A DNA stretch of 64,000 nt from JAWXCE01 sp033764775 (GTDB lineage: Bacteria; Pseudomonadota; Alphaproteobacteria; Rhizobiales; Rhodomicrobiaceae): contig JANRIQ010000012.1 of NCBI GenBank assembly GCA_033764775.1, positions 89,547 to 153,546 on the forward strand, read 5' to 3'. Below the pieces are notes generated by a model. The model had not been told where the DNA came from. It saw nothing but the letters and a program-made list of their open reading frames with translations, and did not search any database. A program made the translations under genes and the position numbers. This document shows positions 25,473-33,828 of the stretch, one piece after another (position 1 is the stretch's first letter; each line of letters opens with the position of its first letter).

Positions 25473-26374
25473 AAGTTCCCTCCAACGGCTATGCGTGGTG
25501 GTACGTCGATGGCCTGAGCGACGACGGCCGCTTCGGCGTCACCGTCATCGGCTTCATCGGCAGCGTGTTCTCGCCCTATTACGCTCGGGCGCGCAAATCC
25601 GGCCCCGCGGAGCCGCTCAACCACTGCGCCATGAATGTGTGCCTGTACGGCCCGTTGCGCCACCGCTGGGCGATGACGGAGCGGTCTGGCGCGGCCGTTG
25701 CGCGCGACGCGGCGACGTTCAATGTCGGCCCCAGCCGCATGAGTTGGGAAGGAGACGCGCTGACCATCCGGCTCGATGAAACCGCGAACCCGATCCCCGA
25801 GCCGATCCGCGGCGTCATCCGGCTGCGGCCCGAGGTCATGACTGATTTCACCGCCACGCTGGACGACGCCGGACGCCACCTCTGGCGACCCATCGCGCCC
25901 CGCGCCCACGTCGAGGTCGCACTGGACAAGCCGGCGCTCGCCTGGCGCGGACATGGCTATTTCGACAGCAATTTCGGCGCGGAGCCGCTCGAGGACGGGT
26001 TCTCGTTCTGGAACTGGTCGCGGGCGCCCGCGCGCGGCGGCGCCGCCGTGCTGTATGACGCGGTGCGGCGCGAAGGCGGACGCCGGGCGCTGGCGCTTTC
26101 CATCGACAAAACGGGCAAGGTTGAGCGCATGGAGCCGCCTCGCTCCGCCCGTCTCGCCCCGACCATGTGGCTGATGCGGCGCGAGACCATGGCGGACGAC
26201 GGCTGCGCGCGGGTGGAGAAGACCCTGGAGGACACGCCGTTCTACACGCGCTCTGTCATATCGGGCTCGCTGTTCGGCGAACGGGTGCGCGGCATGCACG
26301 AAAGCTTATGCCTTGACCGCTTCCGCTCGGCATGGGTGCAGCGGCTGCTCCCCTACCGCATGCCCAGGCGCTAG
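25316..26374 (+). CDS. crtC: Hydroxyneurosporene synthase (carotenoid 1,2-hydratase)
   Basis: CrtC hydrates the psi end group of neurosporene or lycopene. The conserved domain begins near 25460 (FDVKVPSNGYAWWYVDGLSDDG) and includes VIGFIGSVFSPYYARARK, GHGYFDSNFGAEPLEDGFSFWNWSRA and a C-terminal WVQRLLPYRMPRR. The frame is open to 25175, but its first part is a shadow of crtD. GTG 25316 is a compromise start; the true one may be any GTG/TTG up to 25460, so the N terminus is uncertain. crtC overlaps crtD and is cotranscribed. Confidence 0.85.
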   Translation: MDGVVPAAGGAQPSEGALFRGRERASGAGRPDGGLVGAFGGGADRSGPGFDVKVPSNGYAWWYVDGLSDDGRFGVTVIGFIGSVFSPYYARARKSGPAEPLNHCAMNVCLYGPLRHRWAMTERSGAAVARDAATFNVGPSRMSWEGDALTIRLDETANPIPEPIRGVIRLRPEVMTDFTATLDDAGRHLWRPIAPRAHVEVALDKPALAWRGHGYFDSNFGAEPLEDGFSFWNWSRAPARGGAAVLYDAVRREGGRRALALSIDKTGKVERMEPPRSARLAPTMWLMRRETMADDGCARVEKTLEDTPFYTRSVISGSLFGERVRGMHESLCLDRFRSAWVQRLLPYRMPRR

Positions 26375-26391
26375 AGCGTGATCGCATTCAC

Positions 26392-26428
26392 GTTTCAGAT
26401 GGACTCGCTCAAGCGATCCATCTGAAAC
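26392..26428. repeat. Long inverted repeat after crtC
   Basis: Perfect 12-base arms GTTTCAGATGGA (26392-26403) and TCCATCTGAAAC (26417-26428), continued inward by TCGCT/AGCGA with one unpaired base, so almost the whole element can fold as one hairpin. It is flanked by CTAG at 26371 and 26438, the first carrying the crtC stop. No T-run follows. It resembles the extragenic palindromes dispersed in some Hyphomicrobiales genomes; only one copy was noticed here. It may act as an mRNA 3'-end hairpin for the convergent genes. Confidence 0.7.
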
Positions 26429-26437
26429 GATCCTGAT

Positions 26438-26590
26438 CTAGGCCTCTCCCTTCTGTCCCTCCGCGCGGGCGGCTTCGGCCTCGCGTCGGCGTTTGTCGCG
26501 CCGCAGCGACCACAGCTCCCACGCGGCGAAGGCGAGCACGGGCGCAAACACAAAGGCGAGATCGATGGCGCCATACCATTTCGGGTCCAT
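26438..26590 (-). CDS. Small single-pass membrane protein, function unknown
   Basis: 50-residue protein starting MDPKWYGAIDLAFVFAPVLA, with one membrane helix (about residues 9-29) and a highly charged tail (LRRDKRRREAEAARAEGQKGEA). ATG 26590 shares its first base with the stop of the DUF3422 gene (TGATG) and GGGAGA lies upstream, so the two are translationally coupled. I recall similar short proteins in other alphaproteobacteria but no assigned function. Confidence 0.75.
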   Translation of the reverse strand: MDPKWYGAIDLAFVFAPVLAFAAWELWSLRRDKRRREAEAARAEGQKGEA

Positions 26591-27873
26591 CAGTCGTCTC
26601 CCTGTTGGCTCACATGACGGCGCACGCGCCGCAATCCCCATGCTACGCCGAACGCCACCAGCGGGATGCTCACGCCCATGGCCACATCGGCGTTGACGGG
26701 CGCGCCCGCCGCCTCCAAGCCCTTCGCCGCGTAACCGATCAACCCGACGATGTAATATGAGATCGCCGCGACGGAGAGGCCCTCCACCGTCTGCTGGAGC
26801 CGCAATTGCAGCTTGGCGCGGCGGTTCAGCGAGGCGAGCATCGCCTGGTTCTGCCGCTCGCGCGCGATATCGACGCGGGTGGAAAGCAACTGCGTGGCCC
26901 GCGCAACGCGCTCGGACAGGGCCTGCTGGCGCTCGGCGGCTGAGCGCACGGTGCTCATGGCGGGCGCCAGGCGACGCTCCAGAAACTCCTCGAAGGTCTG
27001 CAGGCCGGGGATGCGCGCCTCGCGCAGTTCCTCCGTCCGCCTCTGCACCAGATCGTAATAGGCCGCCGCCGCGCTGAAGCGGTTGTGGTTCTCGGCGTGC
27101 CGGCTTTCGATCGCCGCTTCAAGCGCGGTGAGGCGGTCGAGGAGCGCCGGTTCGTCCATCTCCTCGGCCTTGGCGAGCGCGGCGACGATTTGCGCCAACT
27201 CGCGCTCGGACGAACCGATGAGGGGGGTCAATTCGCGCGCCACGGGGAACGCGAGCAGCGCCATCATGCGATAGGTGTCGATCTCCATCAGCCTCTGCAC
27301 GAGCCGCCCGGCCTGACGCTGGGTCATGCCGTGATCGTAAACGAGCCAGCGGCTGAAGCCGTCGGGCTTGACGCGGAAATCGGTGAACGCCGACCCCGCC
27401 CCGCCGGCGATGGTGGCGCCGACGACGACCTCGTCGCCGAAACACCGCGAGGACACCTCCTGCGCGGTGGGCGCGGCGTCGGCGGGAAGCAGCGCCACAT
27501 GGGCCGCGACCATCACCTGGCCTGGAAGCGCGGCCACCCAGTCAGCCGGCACGGCGGAGATCGCCGGATCGTCGAACGGCTCGGCCTCGGCGCCGGAGAC
27601 GATGACTTTGTAGCGGGTGAACTCCGTATGCCGCTCCCATTTCAGCCGGAACGGGCCGAAATCGCGGCTGTAGTGGTTCACGCCTGGGTTCGGCGGGGCG
27701 ACGCCGTAGCGGCCCGCCAAATTAAGAAGGGGCTGATGCGCCGCGTCGCCCGGCCTCGCGCCGTACAGGGCCAGAAACGAGATGCGCAGCGGCGCCGCCA
27801 GAGGTTCGGGCGGGCGGGCGTGCACCTCGTCGTTCAAAACGGCGCGCAAAGGATGGTTTGGCGGCAGCGGCAT
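26590..27873 (-). CDS. DUF3422 family membrane protein
   Basis: Protein of 427 residues. N-terminal soluble domain starting HPLRAVLNDEVHARPPEPL, the typical DUF3422 opening. A central helical region with probable coiled coil (residues about 230-360) is followed by two C-terminal membrane helices (ISYYIVGLIGYAAKGL and VAMGVSIPLVAFGVAWGLR). Function unknown. It lies inside the photosynthesis cluster between crtC and the bchIDO operon and is coupled to a small membrane protein, so a link to the photosynthetic membrane is possible but not shown. Confidence 0.88.
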   Translation of the reverse strand: MPLPPNHPLRAVLNDEVHARPPEPLAAPLRISFLALYGARPGDAAHQPLLNLAGRYGVAPPNPGVNHYSRDFGPFRLKWERHTEFTRYKVIVSGAEAEPFDDPAISAVPADWVAALPGQVMVAAHVALLPADAAPTAQEVSSRCFGDEVVVGATIAGGAGSAFTDFRVKPDGFSRWLVYDHGMTQRQAGRLVQRLMEIDTYRMMALLAFPVARELTPLIGSSERELAQIVAALAKAEEMDEPALLDRLTALEAAIESRHAENHNRFSAAAAYYDLVQRRTEELREARIPGLQTFEEFLERRLAPAMSTVRSAAERQQALSERVARATQLLSTRVDIARERQNQAMLASLNRRAKLQLRLQQTVEGLSVAAISYYIVGLIGYAAKGLEAAGAPVNADVAMGVSIPLVAFGVAWGLRRVRRHVSQQGDD

Positions 27874-27999
27874 TACAAGACCTTAATGACAAGAAACGCC
27901 GGATCGCGTTAAGCCGGCGCGACGTTTTAACTCGGTTAGCGTTTGCAAAAACTATAATCCAAGCGTAAAGCCGCGTTACGTCGAGAGAAGGCAAGCCCC

Positions 28000-28197
28000 A
28001 TGAGCTTTAAGTCCTGTCGAAAATGCGGCTATAAATTCATACCGCCAGATTACGACCATTGTCCAAAATGTCATGCGCGGCTTGGCGGAGCCAACCTCAC
28101 GCGCGCGGCGGTCGCGGCTGGCGCGCTCGTGCTGCTGTGCGGCGTCGCTTACGCCGCGGTCACAATCCTTCCCCGCTTGAGCGTAACCTTGAACTAG
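28000..28197 (+). CDS. Small zinc-ribbon membrane protein, function unknown
   Basis: 65 residues. Two CxxC pairs (CRKCGYKFIPPDYDHCPKC, residues 6-24) form a zinc ribbon, followed by one membrane helix (about residues 35-58) and a short tail. The ribosome site is GAGAGAAGG; a TATAAT-like -10 lies at 27953-27958. The stop overlaps the bchO stop tail to tail (shared CTAG). Nothing in the sequence gives a specific role. Confidence 0.75.
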   Translation: MSFKSCRKCGYKFIPPDYDHCPKCHARLGGANLTRAAVAAGALVLLCGVAYAAVTILPRLSVTLN

Positions 28198-29078
28198 CCC
28201 GAAGACGCGACTGAGTCCGCCGCCGCTAGGATGAGATCGGCCGCCCGCTGCGGCTCCTCCTCATGCGCCAGATGGCCGAGCCCGCGCCACACCTCCACCA
28301 CGGCGCCAGGCGTCAGGTCGCGGATGCGGAAGGCGTCGTCGGGAGGCACTGCCTTGTCGGCGCCGCCGACGACGAGCGTGAGCCGCGTCCGAAGCGCCGG
28401 CAAATCGCGCAACAGCGGCGCCAGATCCCAATTCGCCATCATGCCGAGCGCGCCGGCCACGTGCCCCGGCGAACGGAACAGCCGCGAGTAGAGCCTGACG
28501 CCTTCATCGTCCAACCGCGAGCCGGTGTTCTCGATGACGCGCCGCACGGCGTTTTCATCCCCCGCCCGCCACGCGAACAGCCGCGGCGTGAACGGGTTGA
28601 TGAAGAGGAGCTTGGCGATCTGCGGGAACAGCGCGCCCGCAAGGCCTGGAAACGGGGTCAGCGCGCCGTTGAAGCTGACGACGCCGCGCGGCGCAATCAA
28701 GCCGTCGAGCGCCATGCGCAGCGCGATCGCGGCGCCGGCCGAGTGTCCGACAACGATGTCCGGCGCGGCGTCAATCGCGCGCAGCAAGGCGCCGACTCCC
28801 GCAGCCATGCCGGGCAAGGTGGCGCCGCGCGGCGGTGGTTCAGCGGTGAAACCGTGGCCGGGCAGATCTGGCGCGATGACCGTGAAGCGTGACGCGAGCC
28901 GGGGCGCGACGGCCCGCCAGGAATGCGTGGACGCCCCCGCCCCATGAAGGAGCAATACGACCGGCCCGGCGCCCATCGCCTGCACGTGCCAGCGCAAGCC
29001 GCCGGCCTCGACAAACCGACTCGCCTCGGCGTTCGGCCACCCCTTGGCGTCATCGGGCCAACGCAAACGCTCGGTCAT
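28194..29078 (-). CDS. bchO: BchO, alpha/beta-hydrolase associated with Mg-chelatase
   Basis: Alpha/beta hydrolase of 294 residues with nucleophile elbow VGHSAGAAIA (Ser113), oxyanion region LLLHGAGASTHSW and C-terminal GLGHLAHEEEP carrying the catalytic histidine. The N-terminal WPNAEASRFVEAGGLRWHVQ matches BchO. Found beside bchID in many purple bacteria; proposed as a Mg-chelatase accessory factor but the reaction is unproven. Starts over the bchD stop (ATGA). Confidence 0.92.
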   Translation of the reverse strand: MTERLRWPDDAKGWPNAEASRFVEAGGLRWHVQAMGAGPVVLLLHGAGASTHSWRAVAPRLASRFTVIAPDLPGHGFTAEPPPRGATLPGMAAGVGALLRAIDAAPDIVVGHSAGAAIALRMALDGLIAPRGVVSFNGALTPFPGLAGALFPQIAKLLFINPFTPRLFAWRAGDENAVRRVIENTGSRLDDEGVRLYSRLFRSPGHVAGALGMMANWDLAPLLRDLPALRTRLTLVVGGADKAVPPDDAFRIRDLTPGAVVEVWRGLGHLAHEEEPQRAADLILAAADSVASSG

Positions 29079-30808
29079 GCGCGCCGATCCAGGAATGCGC
29101 GCGCGACCCCGGCGATGGCCCCGGCGTCGGCGCGCGGCAAGGGCGCGTAAACCGCATCGAGCGCGGCTGAAAGCGCGGCCGCCTCCTCCGACCGTCGCGG
29201 CGCCGTGTCGATGACGAGAGCCGGGATGCGGGCGGCGCGCACCGCACTCGCCGCGCGCAACGCCTCCGACATGGCCTGAGGACGCCCGCCGGCCCCGCTC
29301 AGCGCCACATTGGCGCGTCCGTCGGTCAACAGCGCGATCACCGGCGCGCGCCCGCGTCGCTTCGCGGCGACGGCGAGTTGCAGCGCGGCGTTTAGGCCCG
29401 AGGCGAGAGGCGTGCCCCCTCCGCCCGGCAGCCCCGACAAACGGTTTTTGGCGCGCGCGAGCGAGCGCGTTGGCTCCAGCGCGATCTCGGCGGCGCGGCC
29501 CTTCACCGAGACGAGCGCCACGTAGTCGCGCCGCACATAAGACTCGGCCAGAAGCGTCTCGACCGCGCCCTTCGCCTCGCCGAGGCGAGCGACGGCCTGC
29601 GATCCGGATGCGTCAACGACGAAAATCGACAGCGTCTCGGCCGGCCGCTTGAAGCGCGTGATGCGGAAATCCTCGCGCCGGATGTGAATGTGGCCCGCTC
29701 TTCGCGGGGTTTCGCGCCGACGCAACGCCTGCCATGGCGCGGCCGCCCGCAGCGTTTCGACGATGTTGAGTTTCGCCCCGCCTTTCGGGTCGCCGCGCCG
29801 CACGCCGCAGGGCCGCCCGCGCGCGCTGTCTTTGGCGTTCGCGGCGCTTTTGCCGTTCGCCCCGCGCGCCCGCCGCCCCCCGTCGCGCAAAAGCGCCAGC
29901 AAGCCGGGGGGAAGCGCGGCGAGCGCGGCCTCGATCACGCGATCCTCCAGGGCGGCCACGTCCGCGTCGCCGGGGTCGCGCTCCGGGTCGGCGGGCTCGC
30001 CAGCGGGGGGCTCTGGATCGGCCTCCTCATGAGGCGTAGGCAGGCGGGTGGCGCGCGGGGCGAGCACGAGGGCTGCGGCGAGGCGGATGTCGTCCTCGCT
30101 GACCTCAGGCCGCCCGGCGAGCGCCGCCGCCGCTTTCGCCGCCCGCAACGCCTGCACCGGCGCGCGCAGCGAGAACGCTCCCAACGCTTCGGCGGCCCCG
30201 CACAAACGTTCCACGCACCACTCGGGCGCGGCGACATTCGGCAAACGCGCGGCCGCCTCCACGATCTCACCCGGTTCGAACGGCCCAGGCGGAGCGTCGC
30301 GGTATGATAAGCCGTGGAGATCGACGAGAAGCGCGCAACGCTCGATGAGCAAACGCGGGACCGCTTCGTCCTCCACGCCTTCGTCGAACGCGATGAAGCC
30401 GAAACGGGCCGAACGCCGCGCCGAGGAGCCGTCGCGCTCAACGGCGATCTCGCCCGCATCGAGGCACTCGGCCACGGCCCCCGCGACAAGCGCCGGCATC
30501 CGTTCGGCCGTCGCGGCGATGAGAACGCCGTTATGGGCTTCCGAAAGCAACCCTAAAGAGAGGACTGGCGATCCCGCGGCGAGGGTTGCGCCAAGATCGA
30601 CGCCGCCCAGAAGCCGATCGGCGGAAATCGAGGACGGCATGCGCTTGACCGCCATGGCTGGTGGCAGCATATGGCGCAGGGCGGCGAGCCACGCGTCGCG
30701 GGCCGGCCCGGCGGGGGAACGCACGCGCATGGGCAGCGATGGGGGATCGACGGCGAACAGCGCGGCGGCGAGCATAGCCCGCGCCCAAGCCGCGTCGCCG
30801 CCCGTCAT
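29075..30808 (-). CDS. bchD: Magnesium chelatase subunit D
   Basis: 577 residues. An AAA-like N-terminal domain without an intact Walker A motif is joined by an acidic, Pro-rich linker (about residues 256-290) to a C-terminal von Willebrand A domain with the MIDAS motif DASGS at residues 399-403. BchD is the scaffold between the BchI ring and BchH. It overlaps bchI by 4 bases and bchO by 4 bases. Confidence 0.95.
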   Translation of the reverse strand: MTGGDAAWARAMLAAALFAVDPPSLPMRVRSPAGPARDAWLAALRHMLPPAMAVKRMPSSISADRLLGGVDLGATLAAGSPVLSLGLLSEAHNGVLIAATAERMPALVAGAVAECLDAGEIAVERDGSSARRSARFGFIAFDEGVEDEAVPRLLIERCALLVDLHGLSYRDAPPGPFEPGEIVEAAARLPNVAAPEWCVERLCGAAEALGAFSLRAPVQALRAAKAAAALAGRPEVSEDDIRLAAALVLAPRATRLPTPHEEADPEPPAGEPADPERDPGDADVAALEDRVIEAALAALPPGLLALLRDGGRRARGANGKSAANAKDSARGRPCGVRRGDPKGGAKLNIVETLRAAAPWQALRRRETPRRAGHIHIRREDFRITRFKRPAETLSIFVVDASGSQAVARLGEAKGAVETLLAESYVRRDYVALVSVKGRAAEIALEPTRSLARAKNRLSGLPGGGGTPLASGLNAALQLAVAAKRRGRAPVIALLTDGRANVALSGAGGRPQAMSEALRAASAVRAARIPALVIDTAPRRSEEAAALSAALDAVYAPLPRADAGAIAGVARAFLDRRA

Positions 30809-31797
30809 GCGCCGAACGTCTCGGCCACGGCCCGGTCGACCCGCGCGGTCGAGCCAGCGTCATCGAGCGGATTGCGCCGCAGCCGATGCCGCAAGGCGAG
30901 CGCAGCGCAACGCTTGATGTGAGGCAGGCCAGTTTCGAGGTCGCCCTCCAAAGCCGCGAGCGCGCGCGCCGCGCGGATGAGGGTCAGTTCGCCGCGCAGA
31001 CCGTCGACGCCGAGGGCGGCGCAAAGCCGTGACGCATGTTCTAGGGCGGCGTCGGGCGTCGCCATGTCGGCGATGCGCCTGCGCGCTGCGACAAGCTGGG
31101 CGCGCACCCGCTCCTCCTCCGGACGCCAGGCGGCGAGAAACGCGGACGGGTCGCGGTCGAACGCGTCGCGACGCTTCACGGCCTCCACCCGCACGGCGAT
31201 GTCGGACGGCGTTTTCACCTCCACCGACAGGCCGAACCGGTCGAGCAGCTGCGGGCGCAACTCGCCCTCCTCCGGGTTGCCGCTGCCGATCAGCACGAAG
31301 CGCGCCGGATGGCGGATGCTGAGACCGTCGCGCTCCACCACGTTTTCGCCGGAGGCCGCCACATCGAGCAGCAGATCGACGATGTGATCCTCAAGCAGGT
31401 TGACCTCGTCGATATAGAGGAAGCCGCGATGGGCGCGGGCAAGCAGGCCCGGCTCGAACGCCTTCTCGCCCTTGGTCAGCGCGCGCTCCAGGTCGAGCGC
31501 GCCCGTCACCCGGTCCTCCGTGGCGCCGAGCGGCAGATCGACCACCGGCACGGGCGCCAGCTCCGTCTCCACGGAACCGTCAGCGGGCGGCTCCAAATTG
31601 TAGCGCGAGCCTTTCACCACGGACATGGGCGGCAGCAGCGCGGCGAGCGCGCGGATGGCGGTGGATTTGCCCGTGCCCCGGTCGCCCAGAATGAGCACGC
31701 CGCCCACAAGCGGATCCACCGCGGCGATGAGAATGGCGAGCTTCATCTCGTCTTGGCCGGCGATGGCGGTGAAGGGGAAAACCTGTTTTTTGCTCAA
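30805..31797 (-). CDS. bchI: Magnesium chelatase subunit I (AAA+ ATPase)
   Basis: 330 residues. Walker A GDRGTGKS at residues 38-45, Walker B GFLYIDEVNLLEDH, sensor 1 LIGSGNPEEGELRPQLLDRFG. It drives Mg insertion into protoporphyrin with BchD and BchH. First gene of bchI-bchD-bchO. The 167-base region upstream, shared with the divergent EF-hand gene, shows no TGT-N12-ACA site, so direct PpsR control is not supported here. Confidence 0.97.
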   Translation of the reverse strand: MSKKQVFPFTAIAGQDEMKLAILIAAVDPLVGGVLILGDRGTGKSTAIRALAALLPPMSVVKGSRYNLEPPADGSVETELAPVPVVDLPLGATEDRVTGALDLERALTKGEKAFEPGLLARAHRGFLYIDEVNLLEDHIVDLLLDVAASGENVVERDGLSIRHPARFVLIGSGNPEEGELRPQLLDRFGLSVEVKTPSDIAVRVEAVKRRDAFDRDPSAFLAAWRPEEERVRAQLVAARRRIADMATPDAALEHASRLCAALGVDGLRGELTLIRAARALAALEGDLETGLPHIKRCAALALRHRLRRNPLDDAGSTARVDRAVAETFGA

Positions 31798-31964
31798 ACC
31801 TCGCCGCCCCTCGCTCAGCGCACCCCGCGCCCATTCGCCTTTCGTTGATACCTTGCGCTGCGCCCGCCGCCAAGCCGCAAAACACGGCGAAGACTATCCT
31901 GCGCGGCCGCGTACATAGAGAGAGGCCCGCGCGGACTTCGCCTTGAAGATAAAGGACCCACAAA

Positions 31965-32267
31965 ATGCACACCCGATTAACGATCAAGACAACGCTCGCG
32001 GCCGCCATCCTGGCTCTTGCGGGGTCGAGGGGCGAGACGGCTGAAACTGGCGCTCCGGTCTGCGCCCCGCCGCCGGCCGCCGCTTTCGCCTTCGACCCCT
32101 TTCTCCGCATTGACGCAAACGCCGACGGCGAACTGTCTAAGGCCGAAGCAATGAGTTTTCACGAAAGCGCGTTCGACATGCGCGATACAAACCGCGACGG
32201 CAAAATTACGATAGGCGAAGCGGCGGCTCGTTTTGCCCCGTTCAGACAGCCCCGTGAGTTCGAATAG
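31965..32267 (+). CDS. Secreted EF-hand protein
   Basis: 100 residues. N-terminal signal peptide (TLAAAILALAGSRGETA), then two EF-hand loops: DANADGELSKAE and DTNRDGKITIGE, both with the acidic ligand pattern for calcium. Probably a periplasmic Ca2+-binding protein. It lies 37 bases upstream of an ECF sigma-factor operon on the same strand; similar EF-hand genes are often seen beside such operons, so it may belong to the regulon. Confidence 0.8.
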   Translation: MHTRLTIKTTLAAAILALAGSRGETAETGAPVCAPPPAAAFAFDPFLRIDANADGELSKAEAMSFHESAFDMRDTNRDGKITIGEAAARFAPFRQPREFE

Positions 32268-32304
32268 GCCGTCCGGCCTTTAAAGCTCCCCCCGGAGAAG
32301 CGGC

Positions 32305-32904
32305 GTGGCTCCCGACATCAACGCGAACAGCGACGACTCCCTGCTGGCGCTGATCGCGCGCGGAAGCCACGCCGCCTTTGTTGTGCTCGTCAATCGCTAC
32401 GCAAAGCGGTTCCACGCCAGCGCTTACTACCTGCTGAACAGCAGGGAGGACGCGGAGGACGTGGTGCAGGAGGCGTTTCTTCGGCTTTGGCGTCGTCCGG
32501 ATATGTGGGACGCTGGGAAAGGCGTAAAGTTCGCCACCTGGTTCAATCGGATCGTGGTGAACGCCGCGTTGGACACGCTCCGCCGCCGGCGCCGGCCCAT
32601 GGAGGCGCTGGACGTTGTCGCCGAGACGCCGGACGATCAGCCTCATCCGGACGAATGGATCGAAGCGAACAAACGAAAAGCCCTCGTGGACGAGGCGATC
32701 AAAAATCTCCCGGAGCACCAGCAATTGGCGCTCAATCTTTGCTTTTACGCCGGCATGAGCAACCAGGAGGCGGCCGACGCTATGGGGTTAAATCTGAAAG
32801 CGCTGCAATCGCTTTTGATGCGCGCCAAAAGCGGCGTCCGCAGGCGGCTCCACACGGCGCGCGAGCCGGGCAGGTTTCGCGAGGAGAAGCGCGATGACGC
32901 TTGA
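32305..32904 (+). CDS. ECF-type RNA polymerase sigma factor
   Basis: 199 residues. Region 2 (FVVLVNRYAKRFHASAYYLLNSREDAEDVVQEAFLRLWRRPDMW) and region 4 (NLPEHQQLALNLCFYAGMSNQEAADAMGLNLKALQSLLMRAKS) are both clear, with no region 1 or 3. Start GTG 32305 is preceded by CCGGAGAAG. It overlaps the next gene by 11 bases. The three-gene set sigma/membrane protein/periplasmic metal-sensor-like protein resembles CnrH-CnrY-CnrX, which suggests a metal or envelope signal. Confidence 0.9.
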   Translation: MAPDINANSDDSLLALIARGSHAAFVVLVNRYAKRFHASAYYLLNSREDAEDVVQEAFLRLWRRPDMWDAGKGVKFATWFNRIVVNAALDTLRRRRRPMEALDVVAETPDDQPHPDEWIEANKRKALVDEAIKNLPEHQQLALNLCFYAGMSNQEAADAMGLNLKALQSLLMRAKSGVRRRLHTAREPGRFREEKRDDA

Positions 32905-33319
32905 TGAATTTTTGCAAGGTCTGGCGCATCATGGGGCTCGGCTCGACGACTGGCCGCCGGGCCTCAAAGAAGCCGCCCAAGCCGCCGTTAGCCGCGACGC
33001 AGCGCTGGCCGCCGCGCTCGCGCGCGAGGCGCGCTTCGAGGAGGCCTTGCGAGGCCGATTTTACGAACCGCCCTCGCCGGATTTCGCTCTGCGCGTCGTT
33101 CAGGCGGCGGCATCGCGCAGTCCCAGCGCTTTCGACGAGATTGCGCTGCTTTTCCAGCGGATCGTCGCGGAAGTCACGCCGCGTCCCGCCCTGAGCTTCG
33201 GGTTGCTTCTGGCGTTGGGCGCCATCCTCGGAGCGTACGCCTCAGCCGCCGTGAACGGGAACGGCGCGGAAAGAGACGTCCTCAATGCATTGTTCAGTCT
33301 AGAAAGGAGCACGCTGTGA
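32894..33319 (+). CDS. Probable anti-sigma membrane protein
   Basis: 141 residues. An acidic/Ala-rich cytoplasmic N-terminal part (MTLDEFLQGLAHHGARLDDWP) is followed by one membrane helix (about residues 98-118, ALSFGLLLALGAILGAYASAAV) and a short periplasmic tail. No zinc motif. Encoded between the sigma factor and the sensor-like protein and overlapping both; by position and topology it is the likely anti-sigma factor. No clear sequence family recognised. Confidence 0.65.
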   Translation: MTLDEFLQGLAHHGARLDDWPPGLKEAAQAAVSRDAALAAALAREARFEEALRGRFYEPPSPDFALRVVQAAASRSPSAFDEIALLFQRIVAEVTPRPALSFGLLLALGAILGAYASAAVNGNGAERDVLNALFSLERSTL

Positions 33320-33759
33320 GCAAGCTCGCCAAAACCGCGCTGGCCGTCTCGCTGGCCTTGAATGTTGTTCTTGTCGGTTTCATAGCGGGCCACGCCTTGA
33401 CCGTGTTGTCGCCGCGCGCATTCGTGCGCGACCAGCAAAACGCTGTGTTGCGCATTGTGCCGCCGGAGCGAGCGCGTGAACTCGCCCCCCGCCTCGACCG
33501 AATGGATGCGCGCATGACGGGCCTTGAGGCGGCGATCCACGAGGCGCGTAGAGACGTCATCGCCCGGCTTTCCGCAGCCGAGTTCGACCCGGCGGCAATG
33601 CGCGAAATCTTAAGCCGACTTAGCGCTTTGCGCGAAAGCGCGTTCGCCGATCTGAGTGAGTTCCTCATCGACGCCGCAAACGGCCTTCCCGTCGAGACGA
33701 GAAAGAAGATCGCCGATCATATCGAAGCGATGCCGGGGCCGCCCTCGACCGGGCGATGA
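33316..33759 (+). CDS. Periplasmic heavy-metal-sensor-like protein (CnrX/CpxP-like)
   Basis: 147 residues. N-terminal membrane anchor (ALAVSLALNVVLVGFIAGHAL), then an all-helical periplasmic domain with RIVPPERARELAPRLDRMDARM and ALRESAFADLSEFLIDAANGLPVETRKKIADHI, the pattern of the metal-resistance sensor family. GTG start overlaps the preceding stop by 4 bases. It probably controls the sigma/anti-sigma pair. Metal specificity cannot be told; few histidines are present. Confidence 0.75.
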   Translation: MSKLAKTALAVSLALNVVLVGFIAGHALTVLSPRAFVRDQQNAVLRIVPPERARELAPRLDRMDARMTGLEAAIHEARRDVIARLSAAEFDPAAMREILSRLSALRESAFADLSEFLIDAANGLPVETRKKIADHIEAMPGPPSTGR

Positions 33760-33828
33760 AGCGGGAGGGTTGGCGGCGGCCGGCGATTGCTCTAGCGTGA
33801 CGCGCAAACGACAACCTGGACGCCCATC

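Noticed and set aside
31798..31964. PpsR site before bchI
   Set aside because: No TGT-N12-ACA pattern exists in this interval on either strand.
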